Source: Pseudomonadales bacterium | Lineage (GTDB): Bacteria; Pseudomonadota; Gammaproteobacteria; Pseudomonadales; DC-out160 | DNA: 64,000 bases | Direction of reading: 5' to 3' | Assembly: GCA_019090455.1 (NCBI GenBank) | Contig: JAHRWA010000030.1 | Location: 89,657 to 153,656, forward strand | Translations under genes and position numbers: made by a program | Shown here: one piece after another, positions 40,185-51,507 of the stretch | How the letters are laid out: each line of letters opens with the position of its first letter | Numbering within the stretch: the stretch's first letter is position 1 | The notes under the pieces: generated by a model | Seen by the model: only the letters and a program-made list of their open reading frames with translations | What the model was told of the DNA's origin: nothing | Database searches by the model: none

Positions 40185-40274
40185 GTACATCACCATTTTA
40201 ATCATATGACGCTATAATAGTAAGAAATGCAGTTCAACCAACCTTTCTCGTAATATTTAGAGGCACCCCCCTTC

Positions 40275-41546
40275 TTGGACGACACACCTCATAGCATCTT
40301 ATTCATCGTTCTCTTTCTATTAATATGCGTATCCGCCTTTTTCTCTAGCGCAGAAACTAGCATGATGTCGCTGAACCGCTATCGATTAAAACATTTAGCC
40401 AAGGGCGGTCATCGTGGCGCGAAATTAGCGTACGAGCTGCTACAACGACCTGACAGACTAATTAGCGTTATTCTCATCGGCAATAATTTCGTTAACATCA
40501 TGGCGTCAGCTATCGCTACCATAATTGCGATTGAATTATGGGGAAATGCTGGAATAGCCGTTGCAACAGGTCTTCTAACATTGGTCATATTGGTATTTGC
40601 AGAAGTGGCTCCCAAGACATTGGCCAATGCAAAACCAGAAAAAATTGCGTTCCCCGCTGCGTTTGTACTCAAACCACTGCTCCAGGTTTTATATCCAATT
40701 GTCTGGTTAATCAATATCGTTAGCCAAAAATTACTCAGTACGCTCGGCGTCAATCTAAACGATGATGATGCGGACCAATTAAGTCGCGATGAACTACGCA
40801 CGGTTGTGAATGAATCTGGCACGATGATACCCAAACGCCATCGAACGATGTTACTTAGCATTCTCGATTTAGAGCAAGTCACCGTAGACGACATCATGAT
40901 CCCCAGAAACGAAATTGCCGGGATCAATATAGAAGAAGATATTGACGATATCATTGAAGATTTACGCAGCTCTCAACACACTAGACTCCCTGTTTATCGA
41001 GGCGACCTAAACAATCCAATCGCTATGCTTCACTCCCGAAATGCGCTTCGATTCATCACTGGTGATGAAGAAAAAACAAAGGCAGCTCTATTACAATATG
41101 CGGCAGACCCTTATTTCGTACCTGAGGGCACGCAACTGCACACTCAGATGGGTAACTTCCAGAAGATTAAAAGACGCCAAGGTCTAGTGGTAGACGAATA
41201 CGGTGACGTCAAAGGCCTAGTGACCCTCGAAGATATTCTGGAGGAAATTGTAGGAGAATTCACCACTGATCTAGCCGCCAGCAGCCAAGACATACACCCC
41301 CAGGGAGACGGGTCTTATTTTATTGATGGGAGCAGCACAATAAGAGAAATAAATCGAATACTGAAATGGAACTTACCCACTGATGGACCTAAAACTTTGA
41401 GTGGTTTAATCGTGGAGCATTTGGAGTTCTTTCCAAATGCTCCAATCTGTTTCAAAAAAGGAGGGTACATTATAGAAGTTAAACAAATGAAAGATAATAT
41501 GATTAAAACAGCTCGCGTTTTATCTTTTACCGAAGATAAAATTTAG
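40275..41546 (+). CDS. CNNM/CorC-family membrane protein with CBS domains
   Basis: 423-residue protein with an N-terminal CNNM/DUF21 membrane domain (four helices, about 7-145; SAETSMMSLNRYRLKHLAKG), two CBS domains (about 205-330, MIPRNEIAGI and VVDEYGDVKGLVTLEDILEEIVGE) and a C-terminal CorC/HlyC domain. Relatives are linked to magnesium and cobalt efflux. The start is a TTG at 40275 with AGAGG about twelve bases upstream; no nearby ATG fits. It follows ypjD and converges on purT. Confidence 0.9.
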   Translation: MDDTPHSILFIVLFLLICVSAFFSSAETSMMSLNRYRLKHLAKGGHRGAKLAYELLQRPDRLISVILIGNNFVNIMASAIATIIAIELWGNAGIAVATGLLTLVILVFAEVAPKTLANAKPEKIAFPAAFVLKPLLQVLYPIVWLINIVSQKLLSTLGVNLNDDDADQLSRDELRTVVNESGTMIPKRHRTMLLSILDLEQVTVDDIMIPRNEIAGINIEEDIDDIIEDLRSSQHTRLPVYRGDLNNPIAMLHSRNALRFITGDEEKTKAALLQYAADPYFVPEGTQLHTQMGNFQKIKRRQGLVVDEYGDVKGLVTLEDILEEIVGEFTTDLAASSQDIHPQGDGSYFIDGSSTIREINRILKWNLPTDGPKTLSGLIVEHLEFFPNAPICFKKGGYIIEVKQMKDNMIKTARVLSFTEDKI

Positions 41547-41572
41547 CCTCAATAAAATCACCGTTAAATACC

Positions 41573-42802
41573 CTACAAATTAGCAACCACCGCATCCGAA
41601 GATTTTATTGCCTTTGCAACAGCATTTTTGACATCATTCCCCAACGCCAAACAGACCCCCATGCGCCTTTGGCCCTTCACCTCAGGTTTACCAAACAAAC
41701 GAACCTGAATATCCTCATCTGACATTGCCTCTACCAAATTGGAATAAGACACCTGATTCGAATCACCTTCGACCAAAATGACAGATGAAGCTGCCGGCCC
41801 ATACTGTTTCACCGCAGGAATAGGCAAGCCAAGAATGGCACGGGCATGCAAAGCGAACTCAGACAAATCCTGAGATATCAATGTCACCAAGCCCGTATCA
41901 TGTGGCCTTGGTGACACCTCACTAAAAATAACGTCATCCCCTTTTATGAAAAACTCTACACCGAACAAACCTCTGCCACCCAAAGCATCCGTCACTTTCT
42001 TGGCCATATTTTGAGAAGCTGCAATGGCAGCAGCACTCATTTTTTGAGGCTGCCAAGATTGTCGATAATCACCATCAATTTGCTTATGCCCAATAGGCTC
42101 GCAGAAACACGTTCCGTCTCGGTGACGAACAGTTAACAAAGTAATCTCATAATCGAAATCAACAAACCCTTCGACTATCACTCGGCCCGCACCGGTACGT
42201 CCACCAGCCTGCGCATACTCCCAAGCGACTTCAATTTCCGATTCCACATTAATGAGACTCTGACCTTTACCGGAAGAACTCATAATCGGCTTAACAACAC
42301 AGGGCAAACCAATAGACTTTACTGCCTCATCAAAGTCAGAGCGATTATCTGCAAACTGATAGGGAGAAGTTTTCACATCCAACTCCTCTGCCGCTAGACG
42401 GCGAATACCTTCACGATTCATCGTTAATTGCGCAGCTCTTGCAGTAGGAATCACATGATAGCCCTCCCGCTCTAACTCCATTAGCGTATCCGTTGCTATG
42501 GCTTCAATTTCCGGAACGATGTAAGTCGGTTTTTCCTTTTCAATAATTTCTCGGAGCGCAACACCATCTAGCATTGATAGAACATAGGACCGGTGAGCCA
42601 CTTGCATCGCGGGCGCGTTTTCATAACGATCTACAGCAATAACTTCAACTCCGAATCGCTGCAACTCTATCGCAACTTCTTTACCCAGCTCTCCAGAACC
42701 GCACAACAATACTTTTAGCGATGTTGGCGAGTAGGGAGTGCCTAATACCACATCCCCATTAGATTCTACATTTTGACTCGAAGGTCTTATTGATTCTGTC
42801 AT
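41573..42802 (-). CDS. purT: Formate-dependent GAR transformylase 2
   Basis: ATP-grasp enzyme that makes formylglycinamide ribonucleotide from GAR, formate and ATP in purine synthesis. The 409-residue protein has an N-terminal extension of about 15 residues relative to E. coli PurT, then [18 protein letters not shown]. The ATP-grasp core includes MSSSGKGQS and the C-terminal [15 protein letters not shown]. It is independent of purL in this window, although both serve the same pathway. Confidence 0.95.
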   Translation of the reverse strand: MTESIRPSSQNVESNGDVVLGTPYSPTSLKVLLCGSGELGKEVAIELQRFGVEVIAVDRYENAPAMQVAHRSYVLSMLDGVALREIIEKEKPTYIVPEIEAIATDTLMELEREGYHVIPTARAAQLTMNREGIRRLAAEELDVKTSPYQFADNRSDFDEAVKSIGLPCVVKPIMSSSGKGQSLINVESEIEVAWEYAQAGGRTGAGRVIVEGFVDFDYEITLLTVRHRDGTCFCEPIGHKQIDGDYRQSWQPQKMSAAAIAASQNMAKKVTDALGGRGLFGVEFFIKGDDVIFSEVSPRPHDTGLVTLISQDLSEFALHARAILGLPIPAVKQYGPAASSVILVEGDSNQVSYSNLVEAMSDEDIQVRLFGKPEVKGQRRMGVCLALGNDVKNAVAKAIKSSDAVVANL

Positions 42803-42832
42803 TTTAAAGCTTCACCAACATGAGCAAGAGGA

Positions 42833-43360
42833 TTATCGTTCATCAATCGCCAATTCTTTCTTATAGCGTTTTCCATTTTCTACGTAGTGCATTGCACTCA
42901 TTTTTATCGCCTGAGCTTGCGCTTCACCCAACTCTTTTACGACTTTACCAGGAGAGCCCATCACCATAGAGTTGTCAGGAATAACTTTACCTTCCGTTAT
43001 CAACGCATTCGCGCCGATAATGCAATTTTTACCAATCACTGCGTTATTTAAAATAACCGAATTAATACCCACCAAGGTATTATCGCCAATAGTGCAGCCG
43101 TGTAGCATCACCTTGTGCCCTACCGTGACATCTTTCCCGATAGATAATTTGATACCGGCATCGGTATGCAATACACACCCGTCCTGAATATTTGAATTTT
43201 CACCGATACTAATGACATCCGTATCGCCACGTACCACAACGTTAAACCAAATGCTGACATTTTTTTCTAGCACAACAGAACCAATGACGGTTGCATTGTC
43301 CGCTATAAAATACTCATCGCCGGGTAAGGTAACCTGGCGATCTCCCAATCGGTATAACAT
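42833..43360 (-). CDS. Gamma-carbonic-anhydrase-like hexapeptide protein
   Basis: Left-handed beta-helix protein of 175 residues of the gamma carbonic anhydrase/YrdA type. The hexapeptide repeats run from about residue 20 to 135, with the metal-binding histidines in GCVLHTDAG and GHKVMLHGC. These proteins bind zinc or iron, and many lack measurable anhydrase activity, so catalysis is uncertain. It lies 30 bases upstream of purT on the same strand. Confidence 0.9.
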   Translation of the reverse strand: MLYRLGDRQVTLPGDEYFIADNATVIGSVVLEKNVSIWFNVVVRGDTDVISIGENSNIQDGCVLHTDAGIKLSIGKDVTVGHKVMLHGCTIGDNTLVGINSVILNNAVIGKNCIIGANALITEGKVIPDNSMVMGSPGKVVKELGEAQAQAIKMSAMHYVENGKRYKKELAIDER

Positions 43361-43513
43361 AATAACTCCCTATCATTTGTGTTTGACTGTACTTAGCGCT
43401 TGACTAAATATAGTAATTCTACAACATAGTCATTAGCTTTAAATACAAATCACAGAGGAACAAAGAAAAGAACTGACCCTTTTTGAGTTCACCAATTGAA
43501 AAGGTCCGAAACA

Positions 43514-44101
43514 TCACTCTTCAATCAATGAAATCTTGGCATCGAAAACCAGATTAACCAACTCCACCAACACCAAGGCAGTCAATCCCCAAATATTGAA
43601 TTCACCGTAGTTATAAGATGGTACTTTGTACTTCACTCCTTTTAGCTCGACAGTCTTGACAGTGAACGGGGTCGTTTCCGCAAAAAACCGCAAGGGCACA
43701 GTAAAGGCACAACTAAGCTCCTCCGGATTTGTTTTAAGCTCCAACTCTTTGGGCAAAATACCCACATAGGGCGTCACGTTAAGCCCGTATTTAGATTTTC
43801 GTGAAGACAAACGACCCACGACATCCACTTTATGCCGTGGAATACCTACCTCCTCAAAACTTTCTCGTAAAGCAGTGTGTTCCAGGCTCACATCAATGTC
43901 GTCTTTTTTACCCCCCGGAAAAGAAACCTCGCCAGCATGAGATGACAAAGCCTTTGAGCGCAATGTCAGCAACACTTCCGGCTCCAAATTATTACGAGTA
44001 ATAGGCACTAAGACCGCCGCCTGAGGCAGAAGGTCATCGCCAGCCTTCAGCCCCTCAAGGAGTTCATGATGCTTGAGTCTTTCTTTAATGATATTTAACA
44101 T
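43514..44101 (-). CDS. Nudix hydrolase, CoA pyrophosphatase type (NudL-like)
   Basis: 195-residue Nudix hydrolase. The Nudix box is GGKKDDIDVSLEHTALRESF followed directly by EEVGI (about 63-87). Just before it, LRSKALSSHAGEVSFPGG is the pattern of the CoA-pyrophosphatase subfamily (NudL/YeaB/NUDT7), which cleaves CoA to phosphopantetheine and 3',5'-ADP. The ATG is at 44101. It lies about 150 bases upstream of the carbonic-anhydrase-like gene. Confidence 0.9.
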   Translation of the reverse strand: MLNIIKERLKHHELLEGLKAGDDLLPQAAVLVPITRNNLEPEVLLTLRSKALSSHAGEVSFPGGKKDDIDVSLEHTALRESFEEVGIPRHKVDVVGRLSSRKSKYGLNVTPYVGILPKELELKTNPEELSCAFTVPLRFFAETTPFTVKTVELKGVKYKVPSYNYGEFNIWGLTALVLVELVNLVFDAKISLIEE

Positions 44102-44709
44102 TTGAAACCTAATCTAGAGTGTGACGAGTATAGAATTGATGCCTAAATATGGTGTTTACGGATAAAGTGTAACACTCTATATCCAAACTCACCGCGTCAA
44201 AGGTTATCACTTATCCCTGATATCTCACTCCAACAAAAAACACCAACTTATTGTTATATAACAATATTATATAATTACAGGAAGAATTCATCTATCACCA
44301 TCAAAAAACCAGATTTGTTATAACAAATAAATCTATCGAATATCTCGCATCAACATAGATAGAAATAAGCGACAAATAAAGAATTGATTTGACAACAATT
44401 ACCTTATTTTTTGATCTAATTAGATCGATTTTTAGAGCAACAAGTTACGTTTACTGGTGGTATTTCGAACAATGTCAAGATTATACTTTGTGCAGAACAG
44501 ACGATAGTATAGAGCCTGTATTAATCAAGTTGGGAGAGCATATTCGTTTGTTGTGGTCATTTTACCACCGTAGCTCTTCATATTTTAGGTCTATTTACGC
44601 AGAATAATCCGAAGTCATACACCGTTTAATCACCTTCTTGGCCACGATCAAAAAGGTGATATTTGAAAGACTGGGCCTGCGTAAATTTATTATTAGATAG
44701 AGGTTTACC
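44102..44709. other. AT-rich intergenic region with three palindromes
   Basis: About 600 strongly AT-rich bases between divergent nudL-like and DUF3135 genes. It contains three perfect palindromes: TTGTTATATAACAA (44251-44264), ATTTGTTATAACAAAT (44313-44328) and GATCTAATTAGATC (44413-44426). The first two share TTGTTA/TAACAA arms. A TTGACA hexamer lies at 44389-44394. A 72-codon open frame starting with the TTG of that hexamer has no recognisable features and was not called. Confidence 0.7.
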
Positions 44710-45090
44710 ATGCCAGCTTTACCTGAATTTGATGAGTTATTAAGACTCGCGGAAAAAAACCCGGAACGCCTAGAAGCTCTGCGCGCAGAAATGTGCGAAC
44801 AACTTATCTTAGACGCCCCATCAGAATACCGACGACGATTGCGCGGGCTGCAATTTCAAATAGACATGGAAAGACAAAAAGCAAGCACTCCCATGGCGGC
44901 TTGCATAAAAATTTCAGAAATGATGCATGAATCATTCGGCCGCCTTCGTGATGCATTAAACGAAGCACAAGGGATTCAGGCTGGCACTTTATCTACCGTT
45001 AGCGACGACATCGATAAAAATAGAATAAAGCGCGCTACTCAAGAACCAGAAATACAACCCGCCGATATCCTTCAATTTCCAGTCAGCTAA
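44710..45090 (+). CDS. DUF3135 family protein
   Basis: 126-residue soluble protein of the DUF3135 family, recognisable by LPEFDELLRLAEKNPERLE and by RRLRGLQFQIDMERQKA. The family has no established function. Predicted as mostly helical with many charged residues. The ATG at 44710 follows AGAGG. A terminator follows 22 bases after the stop, so it is probably transcribed alone from the AT-rich upstream region. Confidence 0.8.
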   Translation: MPALPEFDELLRLAEKNPERLEALRAEMCEQLILDAPSEYRRRLRGLQFQIDMERQKASTPMAACIKISEMMHESFGRLRDALNEAQGIQAGTLSTVSDDIDKNRIKRATQEPEIQPADILQFPVS

Positions 45091-45112
45091 GTTCCCCATA
45101 GACTAAGTCCAC

Positions 45113-45140
45113 AGCCTATCTCATCCTTCTGAGATAGGCT
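45113..45140 (+). terminator. Hairpin after the DUF3135 gene
   Basis: An 11-base perfect stem AGCCTATCTCA/TGAGATAGGCT with a 6-base loop, followed by a weak T-rich stretch (CTATTCTT). Probable terminator. Confidence 0.75.
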
Positions 45141-45204
45141 CTATTCTTAACTCATCTAATCGGTTTATACTGCCTGTCCAATTCTGTCAATTTGAGTCCT
45201 TGTG

Positions 45205-45753
45205 ATGAAGTATTGCAGCAACTGTGGTAGCCAAGAAATAGCACACCGAACACCCACAGGCGATAACCGCCCTCGATATATATGCGACACCTGCGAGATT
45301 ATTCATTATCAAAACCCCAACATAATTTGCGGCACTCTGCCGATTCATAAAGATAAAGTCCTTTTGTGCCGCCGCGCTATTGAGCCGAGAAAAGGATTGT
45401 GGACATTGCCAGCGGGGTTTATGGAAAATGGAGAAACCACTCAGGATGGAGCAGCAAGAGAAACCTGGGAAGAGGCGTTAGCAAAAATTGAACTTAAAGG
45501 GCTCTACGCCATTTTTAATCTCCCGCAAATAAACCAAGTCTATATGTTCTATCGCGGCCACGTTATTGACGGGGAATTTGGAGTTGGCGAAGAAAGTTTG
45601 GAAGTCGCACTCTTTAAGGAAGAAGAGATTCCATGGGATGAGTTAGCCTTTCCAACCATTACACGATCATTAAAGTTCTATTTTGAAGATCGGATCAAAG
45701 GGGAATACCCAGTCCGAGTTGAAGATATCCATTCCCCTCATCGCGGCAAATAA
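45205..45753 (+). CDS. Nudix hydrolase with zinc ribbon
   Basis: 182-residue Nudix hydrolase with an N-terminal zinc ribbon made of CSNC (about 4-7) and CDTC (about 27-30). The Nudix box GFMENGETTQDGAARETWEE is near the middle; the usual EEAG ends EEAL, a small departure. Zinc-ribbon Nudix proteins include NADH pyrophosphatase-like enzymes, but this one is shorter than NudC, so the substrate is open. The ATG at 45205 is preferred over the adjacent GTG. Confidence 0.88.
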   Translation: MKYCSNCGSQEIAHRTPTGDNRPRYICDTCEIIHYQNPNIICGTLPIHKDKVLLCRRAIEPRKGLWTLPAGFMENGETTQDGAARETWEEALAKIELKGLYAIFNLPQINQVYMFYRGHVIDGEFGVGEESLEVALFKEEEIPWDELAFPTITRSLKFYFEDRIKGEYPVRVEDIHSPHRGK

Positions 45754-45831
45754 AACAGACCACACGAATAAAGCAGCATAGCTTCTCACATCATCACATC
45801 AACCATCTCTGACGCTAACGTTATCGGCGAA

Positions 45832-46158
45832 CTAAAGCTGACTTAATTGCCACAAATCAAAAGCAGGCTCTTCATAGGGATGAGCCGCCTTTAACGCTAA
45901 AACCACAGATTGCACAATCGCATCATCACAAACCATTTCTACTTTAAACTCTTCAACCGTTTCAACCTTACCCGGCCCATTATTCGGCGGCTCACCAATA
46001 AAGGGATTGCTATCGGCTAGAGGCCTAAATTGGCCTTGCCCCTTACTCTGCCAACAGCATTGATCGTAATTCCCAATTTTGCCCGCACCCGCAGAAAAAA
46101 CAGCTCCTTTAACGCTATCTAGATGACTTGCCGGTACATAAAAGCACAACTTATACAT
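45832..46158 (-). CDS. NIF3/YqfO-like small domain protein
   Basis: 108-residue protein matching the small alpha/beta domain inserted in NIF3-family proteins (YqfO type). It starts MYKLCFYVPASHLDSVKGAV and ends with the typical AAHPYEEPAFDLW. Free-standing copies occur widely in proteobacteria; the role is unknown. It is 32 bases downstream of purL on the same strand and may share its transcript. Confidence 0.82.
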   Translation of the reverse strand: MYKLCFYVPASHLDSVKGAVFSAGAGKIGNYDQCCWQSKGQGQFRPLADSNPFIGEPPNNGPGKVETVEEFKVEMVCDDAIVQSVVLALKAAHPYEEPAFDLWQLSQL

Positions 46159-46190
46159 CGCGATAGCCTCCGCCCATTCTCACTCTGAAA

Positions 46191-49100
46191 TTAATTCAAC
46201 CATGCTCTCGCATTCTGGAACATTCGTAGCCACGCGCCATCATCACCCCACTCTTCAGGTTGCCAGGAGTTTTGAACGTTTCGAAAAACCCGCTCTGGAT
46301 GCGGCATCATAATCGTCACCCGACCATCCTCACTACAAAGCCCCGTCACTCCCTGAGGAGCTCCGTTGGGATTAGCAGGATATTGCTCCGTCACATTCCC
46401 ATAGTGATCAACATAGCGTAAGGCTATTTGTTGATTGAGACTCAACTCATTCATCGTTTGCGAGGATTGAAATTCAGGTCGACCTTCACCATGGGCAACT
46501 GCGATTGGCAATCGAGCCCCGGTCATACCGTTCAAAAACAAAGAGCGCGATTCTTGAATTTCCACCAGACTCACCCGCGCCTCAAATTGCTCTGATAAAT
46601 TCCGAGCGAAATGCGGCCAGGATTGCGCACCTGGAATGAGCTCTTTAAGGTTCGACAACATCTGGCAGCCATTACAAACTCCCAAACTAAACGTATCACC
46701 ACGACTAAAGAAGTCTTCGAATTGTCGTCTTGCCACCGCATTGAACAATATGGACTTAGCCCAGCCTTCTCCCGCACCCAAAACGTCTCCGTAAGAAAAA
46801 CCACCGCAAGCCACCAACCCATCAAACTGATCCAGCGTCACTCGCCCCTCGATCACATCGCTCATATGTACATCGACACTGGCAAATTCAGACCGATCAA
46901 ATGCCGCCGCCATTTCCACATGACCGTTAACACCTTGCTCGCGTAGCACCGCCACCTTGGGTTTAACACTCACGTTAAGATAGGGTGCGGTAATATTCTC
47001 CTTCAGATCAAAAGGCACAATCACATTTAATCCCGGATCCTTCAGATCCGTAATTGCGCTATATTCCTCGTCTGCACAAACTGAGTTATCGCGTAAACTT
47101 TGAATTTTGTAACTGGTTTCTGCCCACGCCAAATGCAAAGCAGAGCGTTCGTAACAAGACTCCTCGCCTCCCAAGCCAATACGAAATAAATCGGTGTCAT
47201 CAATAGTTGCCACAGCGTGAGTGCAAGTATCTAATCCAAATTGCTTAAGCACTTGCAACACATCATTCTTATGAGCAGATGCAATTTGAATCACCGCTCC
47301 TAACTCTTCATTAAACAATGTCGGTAACAACTGATCAGGCGACTGACATATTGTGTCGAGCTGAACCTTCAACCCCGCTCGACCGGCTATGGCCATTTCC
47401 AACAAGGTCACCATCAACCCACCATCGGAACGATCATGATAAGCGAGTAGTTTCCCCTGATTATTTAATACCTGAATAGCACTAAAGAGTCCCTTAAGAT
47501 CCGAAGCACTTTCGACATCGGCACTCTCGGTTCCAACAGCTTTATACACTTGCGCTAGCGCCGTTGCACCCAGACGGTTTTTACCTCGTCCTAAATCAAT
47601 GAGTAATAATTCACTGGCGTTCGCCGTCATTTGAATCTGAGGCGTCAGACTTTTTCTCACATCCATCACCGGCGCAAAGGCGGTGATAATTAAGGAGAGC
47701 GGTGAGGTCACACTTTTTTGGTCGCCCTTTTTATCACCTTTCTGGCCTCCTTTTTGGGCCGAATCCGATTTCACAGAATCATCCCATACAGTTCGCATCG
47801 ACATGGAATCTTTACCCACGGGTATCGTAATCCCAAGCTCAGGACATAACTCCATGCCAATCGCTTTCACGGTATCAAATAAAGCTTGATCCTCACCGGG
47901 GTAGCCTGCAGCGGCCATCCAGTTTGCCGACATCTGAATCTGCTCGATACTCTCAATCGACGCTCCTGCAATATTCGTAATGGCTTCCGCCACAGCCATC
48001 CGACCTGAAGCTGGTGGACTAATCAATGCAATGGGAGACCGTTCCCCCATCGCCATCGCCTCACCCACGTACACATCATAGGCCGACGCACTCACGGCGC
48101 AATCGGCAACCGGTTCTTGCCACGGCCCCACCATCTGATCTCTTGCCACTAATCCCGTGACAGTTCTATCACCAATAGTAATGAGAAATTTCTTACTCGC
48201 CACCGAAGGCAAACGTAAAACGCGGGTTATCGCCTCTTCTAAATCAATTCCCTGATAATCAAAAGGCTTCTGTAAAAACGATTTTCGCTCAAACTGTCGA
48301 TTCATCTTAGGCGCTTTACCGAATAACACACTCATCGGTAAATCGACGGGATTGTTTTCAAACTGTTTATCACCGAGCACAAGATGATGCTCATCCGTGG
48401 CATGACCCACTACGGAATAGGGGCAGCGCTCCCTTTCGCAAATCGCTTCGAATTGAGCGAGATCTCTGGGCTCAACAGCCATGACGTATCGCTCTTGGGA
48501 CTCATTACACCAGATTTCTAAAGGTGACATACCCGGCTCGTCATTGGGCACCTGTCTAATATCAAAAACACCGCCTCGATTACCATCTTTCACCAATTCG
48601 GGAAAGGCATTACTTAATCCGCCCGCCCCCACATCATGGATAAAGGCAATGGGATTCTTATCCCCTAGCTGCCAACACTGATCTATCACTTCTTGACAGC
48701 GTCTTTCAATTTCAGGGTTTTCCCGCTGCACTGAGGCAAAATCAAGATCTTCTCGACTAGTCCCCGAAGCCATTGATGAAGCCGCTCCGCCACCAAGGCC
48801 AATCAACATCGCCGGCCCTCCAATGACGATCAAGTGACTACCCGCAGCAAACTCCCCCTTCTCAACGTGATCTTCAGAAATATTACCCAAGCCACCCGCG
48901 ATCATAATAGGCTTGTGATAACCTCTAACCTCTTCCCCAGTAACACCATTGGCAATTCCTTCATAGGTACGAAAATACCCACAAATATTAGGTCGCCCAA
49001 ATTCGTTATTGAAAGCCGCCCCTCCAATAGGACCCTCCAGCATAATATCCAGAGCAGACACCATTCGGTCCGGTTTGCCATAGGGTGTTTCCCAAGGTTG

Positions 49101-50177
49101 TTGAAAGTCAGGAATATTAAGATTAGAAACCGTAAAACCCGTTAGCCCCACTTTCGGTTTTGATCCTTTACCCGTCGCTCCCTCATCCCTTATTTCCCCT
49201 CCCGACCCTGTGGCAGCGCCAGGATAAGGCGCAATCGCAGTAGGATGATTATGTGTTTCCACCTTCATCAAAATGTGAATAGGCTGTTGATGATAAGTAT
49301 ATTGTTTGGTCTCAGGATCAGGGAAAAAACGGCCACCGGTGGAACCTTCCATCACTGCGGCATTGTCAACGTATGCCGATAGCACGCCTTGGCTATTTTT
49401 CTCGTAGGTGTTTTTAATCATGCTGAAAAGAGAGTGGGCTTGAGCCTCTCCGTCGATAGTCCAATCCGCATTAAATATCTTATGTCGACAATGTTCGGAA
49501 TTGGCTTGGGCGAACATCATCAATTCCACATCAGAAGGGTCACGATTTAACGCTTTGAAGCTTTCCGTTAGGTAATCAATTTCATCTTCTGCAAGGGCTA
49601 ATCCGAGAGTGCTGTTTGCATCGACCAGAGCATTTCGCCCCCCCGCCAATACGGGAACAATCGTCAAAGGTCTCGCCTGCTCTTGCGTAAACAGCCTATG
49701 CGCTTCCGCCTCTTTTCCGAGAACTGTCTCCACCATACGATCATGCAGCAATGACCCAACCTCTTGGCGCTGGATCTCATCAAGGGATTGATCACGATCT
49801 AATACAATATGATAGGCAATGCCACGTTCCACACGCTGAATAGCGTTAAGACCACAATTGTGAACAATGTCTGTCGCTTTGCTAGACCAGGGCGAGATAG
49901 TCCCAAAACGAGGGACCACTAACATTAGCTCGCTCACCCCCTGCTCTCTGGACTTCACCGCCGAAGCCTGAAGGTTTTCTGCATCAGTTGAAAACCCGTA
50001 ATGAAGAACACGTTTAAGCACAGCGTTATCGTCTGCACTTAATGCGCCTTTTACCTTAACAAAGTGGATCCAGTGAGCATCCAGCTTCGCAATAGAAGGA
50101 TTAACAGATTGGATTTTTTTCAGAGTTCGAGTTCGGCGAAATTCAGAAAGAGCAGGCGCTCCACGAAATATGAGCAT
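46191..50177 (-). CDS. purL: Phosphoribosylformylglycinamidine synthase
   Basis: Large-type PurL of 1328 residues that converts FGAR and glutamine to FGAM in purine synthesis. It has the N-terminal PurS-like domain, two AIR-synthetase-like halves ([36 protein letters not shown]) and a C-terminal class I glutaminase with the nucleophile in [14 protein letters not shown]. An unusual Lys/Gly/Gln-rich insert ([15 protein letters not shown]) encoded at about 47709-47774 interrupts the second half. The ATG is at 50177. Confidence 0.97.
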   Translation of the reverse strand: MLIFRGAPALSEFRRTRTLKKIQSVNPSIAKLDAHWIHFVKVKGALSADDNAVLKRVLHYGFSTDAENLQASAVKSREQGVSELMLVVPRFGTISPWSSKATDIVHNCGLNAIQRVERGIAYHIVLDRDQSLDEIQRQEVGSLLHDRMVETVLGKEAEAHRLFTQEQARPLTIVPVLAGGRNALVDANSTLGLALAEDEIDYLTESFKALNRDPSDVELMMFAQANSEHCRHKIFNADWTIDGEAQAHSLFSMIKNTYEKNSQGVLSAYVDNAAVMEGSTGGRFFPDPETKQYTYHQQPIHILMKVETHNHPTAIAPYPGAATGSGGEIRDEGATGKGSKPKVGLTGFTVSNLNIPDFQQPWETPYGKPDRMVSALDIMLEGPIGGAAFNNEFGRPNICGYFRTYEGIANGVTGEEVRGYHKPIMIAGGLGNISEDHVEKGEFAAGSHLIVIGGPAMLIGLGGGAASSMASGTSREDLDFASVQRENPEIERRCQEVIDQCWQLGDKNPIAFIHDVGAGGLSNAFPELVKDGNRGGVFDIRQVPNDEPGMSPLEIWCNESQERYVMAVEPRDLAQFEAICERERCPYSVVGHATDEHHLVLGDKQFENNPVDLPMSVLFGKAPKMNRQFERKSFLQKPFDYQGIDLEEAITRVLRLPSVASKKFLITIGDRTVTGLVARDQMVGPWQEPVADCAVSASAYDVYVGEAMAMGERSPIALISPPASGRMAVAEAITNIAGASIESIEQIQMSANWMAAAGYPGEDQALFDTVKAIGMELCPELGITIPVGKDSMSMRTVWDDSVKSDSAQKGGQKGDKKGDQKSVTSPLSLIITAFAPVMDVRKSLTPQIQMTANASELLLIDLGRGKNRLGATALAQVYKAVGTESADVESASDLKGLFSAIQVLNNQGKLLAYHDRSDGGLMVTLLEMAIAGRAGLKVQLDTICQSPDQLLPTLFNEELGAVIQIASAHKNDVLQVLKQFGLDTCTHAVATIDDTDLFRIGLGGEESCYERSALHLAWAETSYKIQSLRDNSVCADEEYSAITDLKDPGLNVIVPFDLKENITAPYLNVSVKPKVAVLREQGVNGHVEMAAAFDRSEFASVDVHMSDVIEGRVTLDQFDGLVACGGFSYGDVLGAGEGWAKSILFNAVARRQFEDFFSRGDTFSLGVCNGCQMLSNLKELIPGAQSWPHFARNLSEQFEARVSLVEIQESRSLFLNGMTGARLPIAVAHGEGRPEFQSSQTMNELSLNQQIALRYVDHYGNVTEQYPANPNGAPQGVTGLCSEDGRVTIMMPHPERVFRNVQNSWQPEEWGDDGAWLRMFQNARAWLN

Positions 50178-50250
50178 GTGAGTCTCTACAAAGTAAGGGG
50201 GATAAGAGAAGGCGGAATTATACCCTAATTAAATGCCGACGCAGAAACTA

Positions 50251-50276
50251 AAAAAGGCCCCCTATGGAACCTTTTT
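50251..50276 (-). terminator. Rho-independent terminator between MCP gene and purL
   Basis: On the minus strand AAAAAGGTTCC pairs with GGGGGCCTTTTT through an 11-base stem including two G-U pairs, ending in a T-run. It lies 70 bases past the chemoreceptor stop and upstream of purL. Confidence 0.75.
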
Positions 50277-50346
50277 AGTATCATCTTTCCCGCAACCTTT
50301 TACTAATACCGTCTATACCTACGACTTGACTAGACCTACGACTCGA

Positions 50347-51507
50347 CTAGTTTAATCGATGCAAGACTTGCCCCAGCTCTCCAACCGCATTATCTAACTC
50401 GGCACCTAGCTTGGTTTGCGCTTCCATTCGCGACACATCTTGATCAGCCAACTCCGTCATGCGGTTCAAATTGCGGCTAATATTGTCAGAGGTATCTGTT
50501 TGTTGTTCCACTGCACCCGCAATCTGATCATTCATTTCACTGATAGAACCGACGGCTCCGGTTATCGTCTGTAAGGATTCGCCTGCTTTCATTGCTTGCT
50601 CTACACTCAATTCGGCCTGTCGGCGACCTTCTGCCATCACTTTCACCGCATTGCTTGAGCCTTCTTGCAAGCGTGCAATCATATCGTTAATTTCTTCAGT
50701 TGCCTCTTGAGTACGCTGCGCTAGCGTTCGGACTTCGTCCGCTACTACCGCAAACCCTCGACCTTGCTCTCCAGCTCTAGCGGCTTCAATTGCTGCATTG
50801 AGTGCCAACAAGTTTGTTTGATCTGCAATGCCACGAATAACTTCCAAGATTGCACCAATGGATTCACTGTCTTCCTCCAGCTTTTGAATTGCAGTGGCCG
50901 CTCGCTCCACTTCATCAGCTAAAGAATGAATGGCCGAAGTCACACTATTGACTACTTCTTGACCGCTTTCTGCTTCCTTATTCGCCTCACGGGCCGCTTG
51001 CGCTGCATGCGTCGCGTTCTGAGATACCTCATGCACTGTCGCAGTCATCGCGGATATGGCATCCACCATTTCCTGCGCTTCTCTTTGTTGGCGCTGAGTA
51101 CCATCTGCCGTCCCCTTTGACTCATTGGAAAGCTCTTTACTCAGCACTTGAATTCTATCGACACACCCACTCAATTCACCAACGGACATGGCATTTTTAT
51201 CCATAGTGCCATTTATCGCAGTGGCTAACCCCCCCACTTCGGAATCATCCGTTACTCGAATGTCTTCCCATTCATTATTCGCACTACTATTACTCAAATG
51301 GTCCAGTATTACCTTAATAGGATTACCCACCCACATTCCTGCTACCGCTGAAGCTACAAATGCACCAACCACCCACAATGCACCTCCTATGGCCAGCATG
51401 ATACCAGCACCCTCTTGCTCACCCAGTGCTAGCCACAACAAACCGACTTGGCTTCCCATCAACACGCCAACCAGTATTGCAAATTTACTTTTGATAGACA
51501 TTTTCAT
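50347..51507 (-). CDS. Methyl-accepting chemotaxis protein without a large sensor domain
   Basis: 386-residue chemoreceptor. Two membrane helices lie almost back to back near the N terminus (about 8-24 and 31-56), leaving only a few residues between them. A HAMP-like linker and the full cytoplasmic domain follow, with the hairpin tip [21 protein letters not shown] and [18 protein letters not shown]. The ATG at 51507 has GGAG upstream; a GTG five codons earlier overlaps that site. It must sense through the membrane, the HAMP region or a partner. No che genes are nearby. Confidence 0.9.
   Translation of the reverse strand: MKMSIKSKFAILVGVLMGSQVGLLWLALGEQEGAGIMLAIGGALWVVGAFVASAVAGMWVGNPIKVILDHLSNSSANNEWEDIRVTDDSEVGGLATAINGTMDKNAMSVGELSGCVDRIQVLSKELSNESKGTADGTQRQQREAQEMVDAISAMTATVHEVSQNATHAAQAAREANKEAESGQEVVNSVTSAIHSLADEVERAATAIQKLEEDSESIGAILEVIRGIADQTNLLALNAAIEAARAGEQGRGFAVVADEVRTLAQRTQEATEEINDMIARLQEGSSNAVKVMAEGRRQAELSVEQAMKAGESLQTITGAVGSISEMNDQIAGAVEQQTDTSDNISRNLNRMTELADQDVSRMEAQTKLGAELDNAVGELGQVLHRLN

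Noticed and set aside
44389..44607. 72-codon open frame in the AT-rich gap before the DUF3135 gene
   Set aside because: TTG start, no ribosome-binding site, no recognisable motif, and the start overlaps a TTGACA promoter-like hexamer.
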